Below are positions 53,849-62,268 of a stretch of 64,000 nt of DNA, piece by piece (position 1 is the first letter of the stretch; each line of letters opens with the position of its first letter). The notes beneath the pieces are model-generated. The model did no database searches. It was not told the origin of the DNA and saw nothing but the letters and a program-made list of their open reading frames with translations. Both the position numbers and the translations under genes were made by a program. Source of the stretch: Prolixibacteraceae bacterium (lineage in GTDB: Bacteria; Bacteroidota; Bacteroidia; Bacteroidales; Prolixibacteraceae); NCBI GenBank assembly GCA_029975525.1, contig JARKOX010000047.1, forward strand, positions 1 to 64,000. Direction: 5' to 3'.

Positions 53849-56566
53849 ATGAACAAGGTTTTTTTACTGGCGTTGCTGGTTTGGGCGCCGGCCGCCCTTT
53901 GGGCGCAGTTCAGCCATCCGCACATCCTGGTTGGACCAGCCGACCGGCAACAGGTGCTCGATAAAATTGAAAACCAGGCCTGGGCTAAAACAATCTATTC
54001 TGAAATGAAGGAGGTGGTAACGCCTTACGTAGACCGGCATCAAACCGACCGGGAGTGGATTTTGAGCCGCTACCTGATGAACCGTGTGCCGGGAAAACGT
54101 TACACAACGGTCTATTCCGACGCCAACGGCCAGCGACTGATCGGGTGGGAGGGAGATGCCCCGGTGCCAACGGTCAGGGTAAACACCTATCTGCGGTCGC
54201 CCATCACCGAAAAGGGGACGTCGTACCGGAAACCTTCCGTCGAAGAGTTGGTACCAAACGATACCTCGCGGCTGATGCTGCTTTTTAATCCGGAAACCAA
54301 CCAGAAAGAGTGGGTGGATCCGCAGGGGTACATCACTGACATCAACGGTGAGATCAACGATCTGGCGCTCGATGCGGCCATTGTTTTCTGGCTCACCGGC
54401 GAGGAGAAATATGCCCGTTTTGCTGCTGATATTCTTGACCAGTGGGCAAAAGGAGCCTATTATCAACAGCCGATTGTTGGTCCGTGCCGCACCGGTTTTC
54501 TGGATATGCAAACCCTGGGCGATGCGGCGTACCGGAGCCTCATCCTGGCTTATGATTTTCTGCAGCCCTTCATGCGGCAGGCCGGATACGACCTCAGCGC
54601 CTACCAGACCGTATTTGAAAAAATTGCTGCTACCCTGGCATTCCGCGGTTTCTGGAACAACAACTGGTATGCTGCCGAAAGTTCCACGATGGTTTTTGCA
54701 GCCCTCAGTCTGGACGACCAGCCCAAACGCGACTATTACCTACAGTTTTTTCTGGAAAAGGATACGATCGACGGTGGTTGCGGACAACTGGCCCTCCCCT
54801 CGACGGTTGAAAAGTGGCTCACCCACGACGGGCACTGGAAAGAACCCGGTGGCTACCACAACTACCCGGTGGGGAACCTGCTGATTTCGGCGCTGGCGCT
54901 CGAAAAAAACGGTTACGATATTTTCCGGCAGTTCCCGGCGCTCTTCCGGGCGTCGTATGCCATGCTGAAATATTCATTTCCCAACCTTACGGTTTCGGCC
55001 TTTGGCGATACAGGCCGGGCTTCGCAGAGCGGCGAGTCGCTCGAGATCGGGCTGATCGGAGCCGTTAAATACAACCAACCCGAATTGCCGGAGATGTTGG
55101 CTTCGATGAAACAGCTGATTGAGGGCGGCAGGTACAGCCGCGAACGGTCGGGATTTCTGGGATTGCTCTGCTACCTGCCCGAAATTCCGGTAGCCACCAC
55201 CACTTTTCAGTGGCCCCGCACCGGCACCCTCGGGTTTGCCAGGTATTTCCTGCAACGGAACGGTACCGATCCGAAAACCGGACTGATGGTTGGCGTGCAG
55301 GGCGCCACTTACAACCACAACCACTGCAATGGCATGGCCATGGAACTTTATGGCGCAGGCGAAGTTTTGGGAATTGATGCCGGGACCGGCCCCAACTATG
55401 AACACCCGTTGCACCGCCATTATTACAGCCAGTGGGCGGCCCACAACACGGTGGTGGCGGGCGGTTCTTCCAGTTCGGTGCCCTTCAGCGGCGCTGCCGG
55501 AACCAAACGGATCGGACAGATTGAACTGGCGGCAATGGAGCCGCTGCCCGACTCCGGGGCGGTTTCGCCCGACTATTCGTTTACCGACACCCGCTATTTC
55601 GACCAGTCGACCAACACCAGCCAGCTGCGTACCCTGGCCATTGTGCGCACCTCGCCCCAAAGTGGATATTATGTGGATATCTACCGTTCGGACAATCCGT
55701 TGCGTAACGACTATGTTTACCACAACCTTGGCGACCAGCTCGACCTGCTGGACCAAACCCGGCAACCCTTGAAAACCACTCCGGCCCAATATCCGCTGGT
55801 TGGCGAAGACTACCCCGGCTTTCGCTTCTTTTCCGGGGTGCAGAAACTGGAAAATCACAGCGGCGGTGTTGTCGCCCTCTTTTCTGCCAGTAAAGGAGAG
55901 GCCGGTGAACGCTACATGCAGGTGCTGGTGCCCGGTGAAACCGGACGCACTTATTTTTGCGCCCAGTCGCCCAAGGTGAAGACCGCCGGACGTCCGTATG
56001 CCGATCAGCCACAGCCCGTTTTTACGATCCAGACCGCCGGAGAAGCCTGGACAAAACCTTTTGTGGCAGTTTTTGAGCCGTTTGCCGGCGCCGGCCAACA
56101 GACCGTAAAGGAGGTTTTGGCGCTGAACGATTTTTGTTCGGCCCGTAACACGGTATTGAAAGTGATCAACAACAATCAGACGGAGCAGGTTATCTTTCAG
56201 GGGAATGACTGCTCCGGCCAGGTGGTGGGGAAGAACTTTCGTTTCACCGGATATTACGGCGTTGCCTCGCTGAAAAATGGCAAACTCGAAACCCTTTACC
56301 TGGGACAGGGAAGGGAACTGGCTTATGGAGACCTGGCCATTACCGGCGCCAGTGACCAAACGGCTGCCGAAGTGCGGATTGCCGGATCCCGGACAGTGCA
56401 AATCACCTGCAACCGTACCGTGACGCTGCTGTTGAATGATCCGAAGATCCAGGAAGCGGTGTTAACGATAAACGGGGTTGAACAGAAAATTGCTCCGGTG
56501 AAGACCGGGAAAGGGGTTCAGTTTAATATTCCCGCTGCCCGGCAGGCTCTTTTAACCTGGAAATAG
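53849..56566 (+). CDS. Large heparinase II/III-fold protein, exported
   Basis: A 905-residue protein; ATG at 53849 follows an in-frame GTG at 53846 and gives the signal peptide MNKVFLLALLVWAPAALWAQ. The toroid domain (about 80-440) has NNNWYAAESSTMVFAALS and EPGGYHNYPVGNLL, and the beta-sandwich begins YNHNHCNGMAMELYGAGEVLG (about 490), matching Asn, Tyr and His of the heparinase/alginate lyase fold. About 200 further C-terminal residues form extra beta-domains. Family (PL17-, PL39- or other-like) is not settled. It is the last gene of the lyase direction, followed by two hairpins and a convergent gene. Confidence 0.65.
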   Translation: MNKVFLLALLVWAPAALWAQFSHPHILVGPADRQQVLDKIENQAWAKTIYSEMKEVVTPYVDRHQTDREWILSRYLMNRVPGKRYTTVYSDANGQRLIGWEGDAPVPTVRVNTYLRSPITEKGTSYRKPSVEELVPNDTSRLMLLFNPETNQKEWVDPQGYITDINGEINDLALDAAIVFWLTGEEKYARFAADILDQWAKGAYYQQPIVGPCRTGFLDMQTLGDAAYRSLILAYDFLQPFMRQAGYDLSAYQTVFEKIAATLAFRGFWNNNWYAAESSTMVFAALSLDDQPKRDYYLQFFLEKDTIDGGCGQLALPSTVEKWLTHDGHWKEPGGYHNYPVGNLLISALALEKNGYDIFRQFPALFRASYAMLKYSFPNLTVSAFGDTGRASQSGESLEIGLIGAVKYNQPELPEMLASMKQLIEGGRYSRERSGFLGLLCYLPEIPVATTTFQWPRTGTLGFARYFLQRNGTDPKTGLMVGVQGATYNHNHCNGMAMELYGAGEVLGIDAGTGPNYEHPLHRHYYSQWAAHNTVVAGGSSSSVPFSGAAGTKRIGQIELAAMEPLPDSGAVSPDYSFTDTRYFDQSTNTSQLRTLAIVRTSPQSGYYVDIYRSDNPLRNDYVYHNLGDQLDLLDQTRQPLKTTPAQYPLVGEDYPGFRFFSGVQKLENHSGGVVALFSASKGEAGERYMQVLVPGETGRTYFCAQSPKVKTAGRPYADQPQPVFTIQTAGEAWTKPFVAVFEPFAGAGQQTVKEVLALNDFCSARNTVLKVINNNQTEQVIFQGNDCSGQVVGKNFRFTGYYGVASLKNGKLETLYLGQGRELAYGDLAITGASDQTAAEVRIAGSRTVQITCNRTVTLLLNDPKIQEAVLTINGVEQKIAPVKTGKGVQFNIPAARQALLTWK

Positions 56567-56597
56567 GCCGGTACGAGCCACCATTTTAAAAATTTCG

Positions 56598-56669
56598 ATC
56601 CCTGCGGAAAGAAGAACTTTTGTCCGGATTTTTGTCCGGAAAGCTGTTCAGGATTGTTTCCGCAGGGAT
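56598..56669. terminator. Long hairpin after the lyase cluster
   Basis: Arms ATCCCTGCGGAAA (56598-56610) and TTTCCGCAGGGAT (56657-56669) pair perfectly around a 46-base loop that itself contains two TCCGGA palindromes. A TTGTTTTT run follows on the + strand. It probably ends the lyase transcript. The remainder of the 377-base gap shows no gene. Confidence 0.6.
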
Positions 56670-56890
56670 TGTTTTTGGTATTAAGCAAGTAGTGACGAAC
56701 CAAAATTTTTGTAGATAAGTTTAGCCGGACAGCAAGGTTGCGGTTCATTTCTGCGGTCAGTTTTCTTTTTTTATTTTGTATTTCTGAAACCCAGCATTTT
56801 CCACCAAACTTCGGAATCAGTTCTGCGTGTAAAATTAATTTCAAGTTCCTTTCCTGCACCGGGAACTTTCAGATAGAATGATTGAAAATA

Positions 56891-56924
56891 AAAACTCCAT
56901 CCCTCTTTCGAAGAATGGAGTTTT
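56891..56924 (-). terminator. Hairpin terminator of the M20 dipeptidase gene
   Basis: Arms AAAACTCCAT (56891-56900) and ATGGAGTTTT (56915-56924), 20 bases after the M20 stop on the minus strand. On that strand the second arm runs into TTTTTATTTTC. Confidence 0.75.
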
Positions 56925-56943
56925 GTTGTGTTTTTCACCGGGG

Positions 56944-58305
56944 CTATTCGGCAAAATACTTATAAAACAGCGGAATGGTCCGGATGCCGTTAAAAAACTG
57001 TTCGAGTGGGAAATTTTCGTTGGGCGAGTGGATGGCGTCCGATTCGAGGCCGAAGCCCATCAGAATGGATTTGATGCCCAGCACCTGCTCGAAGGTGGAG
57101 ATGATCGGGATGCTGCCGCCGCTGCGTACCGGCACCGGCCGTTTGCCATAAACATCGAGGTAAGCTTTTTCGGCCGCCTGGTAGGCCGGAAAGTCGATCG
57201 GACAGCCGTAGCTGTGCCCGCCATGCAGCGGGGTGACTTCCACCTTGACGCTTTTCGGGGCAATGCTTTCGAAATGGTTTTTGAAGAGCACGGCAATCTT
57301 TTCATGGTCCTGGTTGGGAACCAGACGGCACGATATTTTGGCAAATGCTTTAGACGGAAGGACTGTTTTGGCGCCTTCGCCGGTGTAACCACCCCAGATT
57401 CCGCAAAGATCGAACGACGGGCGAATGCCGGTGCGTTCGTTGGTGCTGTAGCCAACTTCTCCGGCGACTTCGGCAATGTCGAGCGCTTTTTTATAGTTTT
57501 CGAGGTCAAACGGCGCTTTGGCGAGCATGGCGCGCTCTTCAGCCGAAACTTCCACCACATCGTCGTAAAATCCGGGAATGGTGATGCGGCCGTTTTCGTC
57601 GGTCATTTGGGCAATCATTTTAGCCAGCACATTGATTGGGTTGGCCACCGCGCCGCCAAACAATCCCGAGTGCAAATCTTTGTTCGGGCCGGTCACTTCC
57701 ACCTGCCAGTAGGCCAGTCCGCGCAGCCCGGTGGTAATCGACGGCATATCGGGCGCAATCATCGAGGTGTCGGAAACCAGGATAATGTCGGCTTTCAGCA
57801 TCTCTTTGTGCTGTTCGCACCATTTGCCCAGGTTGGGCGAGCCAATTTCCTCTTCGCCTTCAATCATAAATTTTACGTTGCAGGGCAGGGTGTTGGTGCG
57901 TACCATCAGTTCGAAGGCTTTGGCGTGCATAAAACTCTGGCCTTTATCGTCGTTGGCGCCGCGGGCCCAGATTTTTCCATCGCGGATTTCCGGTTCAAAC
58001 GGCGGCGTTGTCCACAGTTCGAGCGGATCAACCGGCATCACATCCATGTGGGCATACACCAGCACGGTGGGTTTGGACGGATCGATGATCTTTTCGCCAT
58101 AGGTCACCGGGTTGCCGTCGGTTTCAAAAACTTCGGCTTTGTCGGCCCCGGCGTTCAGCAGGGTCTGTTTCCAGTATTCAGCCGCCCGGTACATGTCGGG
58201 TTTATGGTCGGAAAGCGAACTGATGGAGGGAATCCGGATCAACCCGAAAAGCTCTTCGAGAAACCGGTTCTGGTTTTCTTTGATGTATTTGTTTATGTTT
58301 TGCAT
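56944..58305 (-). CDS. M20 family dipeptidase
   Basis: A 453-residue cytoplasmic zinc metallopeptidase. The ATG at 58305 (MQNINKYIKENQNRFLEEL) is preferred to an in-frame ATG at 58362. Binuclear metal motifs: VYAHMDVMPVD (His and Asp), ARGANDDKGQ (bridging Asp), IEGEEEIGS (catalytic Glu), VSDTSM (Asp) and DAIHSPNENF (His). The middle dimerisation domain shows LHSGLFGGAVANP. Members hydrolyse dipeptides, often with broad specificity. No functional link to the lyase cluster is apparent. Confidence 0.92.
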   Translation of the reverse strand: MQNINKYIKENQNRFLEELFGLIRIPSISSLSDHKPDMYRAAEYWKQTLLNAGADKAEVFETDGNPVTYGEKIIDPSKPTVLVYAHMDVMPVDPLELWTTPPFEPEIRDGKIWARGANDDKGQSFMHAKAFELMVRTNTLPCNVKFMIEGEEEIGSPNLGKWCEQHKEMLKADIILVSDTSMIAPDMPSITTGLRGLAYWQVEVTGPNKDLHSGLFGGAVANPINVLAKMIAQMTDENGRITIPGFYDDVVEVSAEERAMLAKAPFDLENYKKALDIAEVAGEVGYSTNERTGIRPSFDLCGIWGGYTGEGAKTVLPSKAFAKISCRLVPNQDHEKIAVLFKNHFESIAPKSVKVEVTPLHGGHSYGCPIDFPAYQAAEKAYLDVYGKRPVPVRSGGSIPIISTFEQVLGIKSILMGFGLESDAIHSPNENFPLEQFFNGIRTIPLFYKYFAE

Positions 58306-58501
58306 GTAGATAGAATTTATTGCGTTGAATAAAAGCCAAAAAGTAACGTTTTCCCGCCACATGGGAAAGAGATTCAGTCAAAAATTGAGATGAAAGCAGA
58401 TGCGACTGCCGGCATTGTTCTTCGGAAAAGCGGTTCGGCTGTCGGTTTTTTGCTGCCGGAGGTGGTTTGGCCGGCGGTACCACCGGGAGGTTATCGATGC
58501 A

Positions 58502-59647
58502 CTATCCCTTCCGGAACTCCCGGTTTTTCCGCAGATGAGACTCCTGGCTCCTTCCTTTGTTCTTCAGCTCTTTCCGTGCCTCCTGGATTTGTGCGCGGTT
58601 TTCGCCGTTTGAGCGCAACGCTCGGAAGCGGCACTCCTGGTTTACCCGTCGGATGAGGGTGTCGAAATTTTGTTGGGTGATGATCCGGTCCTCTTCACCG
58701 GGAAACATTTTTCGGAAGGGGAATTTGTAGTTTAACCTGATCTCCAGCTCGTAAAAATCGGTCAACAGCTCTCCGCCCGGCAATCTTTCCGGAACATGCA
58801 GGGCAACCGGCTCGGGCGTTGTACCGTGGTCGCCGGGAATGAGCGACGGGGTAAGGGTGGTGTAAACATTGGTTTGCCGCAACAGCAAAACTTTCGCGCT
58901 GGGGAGGCGTTTGTCGCGGGTCCACCAGATATTTCTGACTGCTTCCATGGCCTCGAAAGTGGCGACTTCGGTGGAGACCGCCTCCAGCTCTTCCAGCTTT
59001 TTACAGATCAGCCGGGTCATTGCTTCTTCGTAAGGAAGTTCGCTTTGCAACGCTTCCATGCCCAGCATCACCCCCAGCAGGTTTGAATAGCAGTCTTCAA
59101 CCGAAAAACTCGAATAGCGTTCGGGGATCAGCGGCAGGTAGGAGGCGCCAAACCAGGTAGCAATTTCGTGCCACACCGACAGGTCGTAGGCGATTCGTCC
59201 GGCCAGCAGGAGAAGGTCGGCTTCGGAAGCGCCGGCCGGGACCGAGATTTTCAGAACTTTCTCTCCACCCTCGTTTCCCAGTTTCTGAATAATACAGCCC
59301 TGGTCCTGCTGCTGGCGGATGAGCGCAAACAGGTAAGCCGTCCAGTCGGCCTGGTCGCGCAGGTGCCCCAGATCGATAAAACCGCCCCGGCCCGAATAGA
59401 TGATGCCGTTGCCCTCTGTGTCATCTCCCAAAAAATGGTGGTTGCCGAGCCTGCCGGTGCTGGTGATATCGGTGAATTTCATAAACGGGATAACCGCCAT
59501 TCCCACTTCGGAACCGAAAGAACAGCAGGTGCGGATGATCCGCGGAGGCGGCGAATCCAGCTCTTTCTCCGACAAAAGGAGCGGTTTCCCCGAAACCTGA
59601 AGGGTCGCCAAAAGAAAAAATATCGAAAGTATCTGAACGGGTCTCAT
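58502..59647 (-). CDS. DUF4056 family exported protein
   Basis: A 381-residue protein. The ATG at 59647 begins the signal peptide MRPVQILSIFFLLATLQVSG; an in-frame ATG at 59806 would add 53 unlikely residues. I recognise the DUF4056 group by IIYSGRGGFIDLGHLRDQAD near residue 80, RIAYDLSVWHEIATWFGAS near 145 and the SSFSVEDCYSNLLGVMLG segment near 170. The HEIATW motif resembles a metal-binding HExx(T/W) arrangement, but enzymatic activity is unproven. The C-terminus is a basic, Arg/Lys-rich tail. Not obviously part of the glycan genes; it is divergent from PL11. Confidence 0.6.
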   Translation of the reverse strand: MRPVQILSIFFLLATLQVSGKPLLLSEKELDSPPPRIIRTCCSFGSEVGMAVIPFMKFTDITSTGRLGNHHFLGDDTEGNGIIYSGRGGFIDLGHLRDQADWTAYLFALIRQQQDQGCIIQKLGNEGGEKVLKISVPAGASEADLLLLAGRIAYDLSVWHEIATWFGASYLPLIPERYSSFSVEDCYSNLLGVMLGMEALQSELPYEEAMTRLICKKLEELEAVSTEVATFEAMEAVRNIWWTRDKRLPSAKVLLLRQTNVYTTLTPSLIPGDHGTTPEPVALHVPERLPGGELLTDFYELEIRLNYKFPFRKMFPGEEDRIITQQNFDTLIRRVNQECRFRALRSNGENRAQIQEARKELKNKGRSQESHLRKNREFRKG

Positions 59648-59850
59648 CCGGATGGCTTTACTGAATGGTACAAATATAAACGAAAACGTTTTCCGGCAAT
59701 TGTTTCCTCCCGGGTGCCATTTTAAAAAGCTGACGGCGGAGTGAAAAACAACTGGCGCACGGGCGGTGCAACGTAGTACGGCGATTGGTTTTTTTACTAC
59801 TTTCATCCAGCCTGTTACTCAATTTTCGGAACCTAATCTTGAAAAAACTT

Positions 59851-61710
59851 ATGAAGCTTAAAACGTTGTCGGCAAAATGGTTTCCCGTTTCACTGGGTTT
59901 ATTGATACTGGGACTGACCACCCACCTCCGGGCACAGGATCCGCGCGAGAGGGTTTACAATTATCCGATCCTCAAACCCAGTCATGCTGAAAAGCCTGCC
60001 GTGCAGGGCTGGGCCAAACAGCGGGTTGCCGAAAAGCTGAACCGCGGGATGTCGGCGGTACTTGCCCCCGACGGATCGGTTCACCTGAGCTGGCGGTTGC
60101 TGCACGACGACCCCGAAGGGATCGCTTTTAACGTGTACCGTTCGGCCGGCAACGGAAAAGCGGTAAAACTAAACCGGAAACCACTGCTGACCACAACCGG
60201 TTTTGTGGATACCCGTCCGCTGCAGGCTGCTGAGTACCGGGTGCGGCCGGTAGCCGGCGGCCTCGAAGGTGAGTTTTCCGAGGCGGCTTCCGTGATCCGA
60301 GCGGAAAACCGTCTGCCCCTTGTGCGGCAGATCAGGCTGCAGGGCGACTACCTGCCCGACCGGATTGGTGTGGGCGACCTGAATGGCGACGGCGAATATG
60401 ATTACGTGGTGAAACAACCCGGCGGCCAGGTCGATCCGGGGGTGTGGCGCAAAAGTACCGATACTTTCAAGCTCGAAGCCTACCTGAGTGATGGCACGTT
60501 TCTGTGGCAAAAAGATCTGGGCTGGAATATCGAATTGGGAATCTGGTACTCCCCGTTTGTCGTTTTCGATTTCAATGGCGACGGAAAAGCCGAAATAGCT
60601 GTAAAAACAGCTCCGGTTGACCGCGATTTTCGTGACGAAAACGGGCGTGTGTTCGATGGTCCGGAGTACTGTTCGCTGCTCGACGGCATGACCGGCGAAG
60701 AGCTGACACGGGTGGAATGGCCGGCGCGAACGCTCCGGTTGGGCGATTACAACCGGAACAGCCGCCATCAGCTGGGCGTGGCTTATCTCGACGGGAAAAC
60801 GCCCTGCCTGCTGGTTTGCCGCGGAACCTACCGGATGATGCAGGTGGATGCGTATCAGTTTACAAACAACACCCTGGAGCGATTGTGGCGGTGGGACGGC
60901 GACGAGGAGAACCCCGTGGTTCGTTCGCAGGGCGCACACAGCCTGCACTCGGTCGACCTCGATGAAGATGGCCGCGACGAAATTGTCCTGGGCTCGGCCG
61001 TCCTCGACGACAACGGCACCCTGCTCTATTCGGTGGGGGTGGGGCATCCCGATAAATGTTTTGTGACCGATATCGACCCCAATCGTCCGGGAATGGAGAT
61101 TTTTTATGCCAATGAAGTGTGGCACGACAGCCTCGGGGTTTGTATGGTGGAGGCCAAAACCGGGAAGATGATCTGGAATATTGGCCGCCACACCCAGCAT
61201 GTCGGAGAGGGAATGGTGGCCGACATCGATCCGGATTTACCCGGACTGGAATGTTTTGCCCAGGAATCCGGAAAGGCCGATCCACAGCGACAAAATTACG
61301 GCGGACGATCGCCCCAGTATGCTTTTTCGGCTGCCGGGAAAGAGATTCCCCATCCCGACATCCCCGACTTCCGGAACTGGCTGTTCTGGGATGCCGACCT
61401 GCTCCGCGAATATGCCGGTGGCAACCGTGAAAGTAGCCAGCGTACCCTGGCGGTGAAAAAATATAAAGGGGAGCTGCTGACGGCCGGAATTGAAGGAAGC
61501 GTGCGCATGATTGCCGATTTAACGGGCGATTGGCGCGAAGAGCTGGTCACTGTTATTCCCGGCGAAATACGGGTTTATGCCACACCTGTGCCGGCAACCG
61601 ACCGGCGTGTTTGTCTGATGCAGGATCCGCTTTACCGCTCTGATGTGGCTCACCGGTCGATGGGATATGACCAGTCGCCGGTGACGACCTATTACCTGGG
61701 GGTGAAATAA
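59851..61710 (+). CDS. PL11 family rhamnogalacturonan lyase
   Basis: A 619-residue exported lyase. ATG at 59851 (MKLKTLSAKWFPVSLGLLIL) is preferred over an in-frame start at 59785. After the signal peptide (ends LRAQ), AEKLNRGMSAVLAPDGSVHLSWRLL begins a short beta-sandwich. Then an eight-bladed propeller shows calcium-binding turns GVGDLNGDGEYD and FVVFDFNGDGKAEIAVK, RQG/AHSLHSVDLDEDGRDE and GRHTQHVGEGMVADIDP. PL11 cleaves the rhamnosyl-galacturonosyl backbone of rhamnogalacturonan I. This is consistent with GH106, GH2 and the sugar isomerase in the window. It has no SusCD partner of its own here. Confidence 0.93.
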   Translation: MKLKTLSAKWFPVSLGLLILGLTTHLRAQDPRERVYNYPILKPSHAEKPAVQGWAKQRVAEKLNRGMSAVLAPDGSVHLSWRLLHDDPEGIAFNVYRSAGNGKAVKLNRKPLLTTTGFVDTRPLQAAEYRVRPVAGGLEGEFSEAASVIRAENRLPLVRQIRLQGDYLPDRIGVGDLNGDGEYDYVVKQPGGQVDPGVWRKSTDTFKLEAYLSDGTFLWQKDLGWNIELGIWYSPFVVFDFNGDGKAEIAVKTAPVDRDFRDENGRVFDGPEYCSLLDGMTGEELTRVEWPARTLRLGDYNRNSRHQLGVAYLDGKTPCLLVCRGTYRMMQVDAYQFTNNTLERLWRWDGDEENPVVRSQGAHSLHSVDLDEDGRDEIVLGSAVLDDNGTLLYSVGVGHPDKCFVTDIDPNRPGMEIFYANEVWHDSLGVCMVEAKTGKMIWNIGRHTQHVGEGMVADIDPDLPGLECFAQESGKADPQRQNYGGRSPQYAFSAAGKEIPHPDIPDFRNWLFWDADLLREYAGGNRESSQRTLAVKKYKGELLTAGIEGSVRMIADLTGDWREELVTVIPGEIRVYATPVPATDRRVCLMQDPLYRSDVAHRSMGYDQSPVTTYYLGVK

Positions 61711-61821
61711 ATTACCTGTCCGGAACAGATGCTTCCGTGCCAAATCCGGTTTTCGTTGGAAATCACCCCCGGGGGTTGTCTGTTGTAAATTGTTTTTATC
61801 AATCGATGCTCCGGCATCATA

Positions 61822-61941
61822 CAAACCCGGCGGGTTTGCATGTGTATAGAAATACCCATGTTGGCGAAATGTGCGACCCCGCCGGGGTCGAATCATCACA
61901 TTGCACAACGTTTTCTATAAACATGCGATGCCTCCGGCATC
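61822..61941. repeat. Direct repeat copy 1 (REP-like, with CCCGCCGGGG and GATGCCTCCGGCATC parts)
   Basis: A 120-base unit starting CAAACCCGGCGGGTTTG and ending GATGCCTCCGGCATC, with GTGTATAGAAATACCCATG and a GACCCCGCCGGGGTC palindrome between. It is repeated at 62024-62143 with minor differences. Both ends and the middle are palindromic, so it folds into several hairpins, like dispersed REP-type elements. Confidence 0.75.
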
Positions 61942-62023
61942 TTTTTGTTGTTCTTCGATATACCGCAGCGCCGTTTCTTCATTCTCCTCTATGGCAATTT
62001 CTACCGCGCGTTTGGCGGTTTCC

Positions 62024-62143
62024 CAAACCCAGCGGGTTTGTATGTGTATAGAAATACCCATGTGGGCGAAATGTGCGACCCCGGCCGGGGTCGAATGTTC
62101 TCATCGTAAGGTGTTTCCTATAAACCTTCGATGCCTCCGGCAT
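62024..62143. repeat. Direct repeat copy 2
   Basis: Second 120-base copy: CAAACCCAGCGGGTTTG, GTGTATAGAAATACCCATG, GACCCCGGCCGGGGTC and GATGCCTCCGGCATC in the same order. Partial relatives lie at about 61761-61820 (GGGGGTTGTCTGTT, GATGCTCCGGCATC) and 62247-62286 (CAACCCCGACGGGGTTGTC, TTTATAGGAATGCC). Confidence 0.75.
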
Positions 62144-62268
62144 CCGTTGGTTAGTGTTTAAATTTATGTCGAGGGCGTCTGCTTTGTCCTGTTCAATGCC
62201 TGTTCTGTTGTATGTTTTTGTCGTTTTCAACAATTTATCCGTGACTCAACCCCGACGGGGTTGTCTGT

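Larger units (their letters stand above)
61711..62268. other. Repeat-filled gap between PL11 and GH2 genes
   Basis: 558 bases with no gene. It contains two long direct repeats and two partial relatives (described separately), plus an 82-base spacer. The spacer read on the minus strand gives an open stretch ETAKRAVEIAIEENEETA that runs into the repeat; this may be a small coding remnant. Confidence 0.6.
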
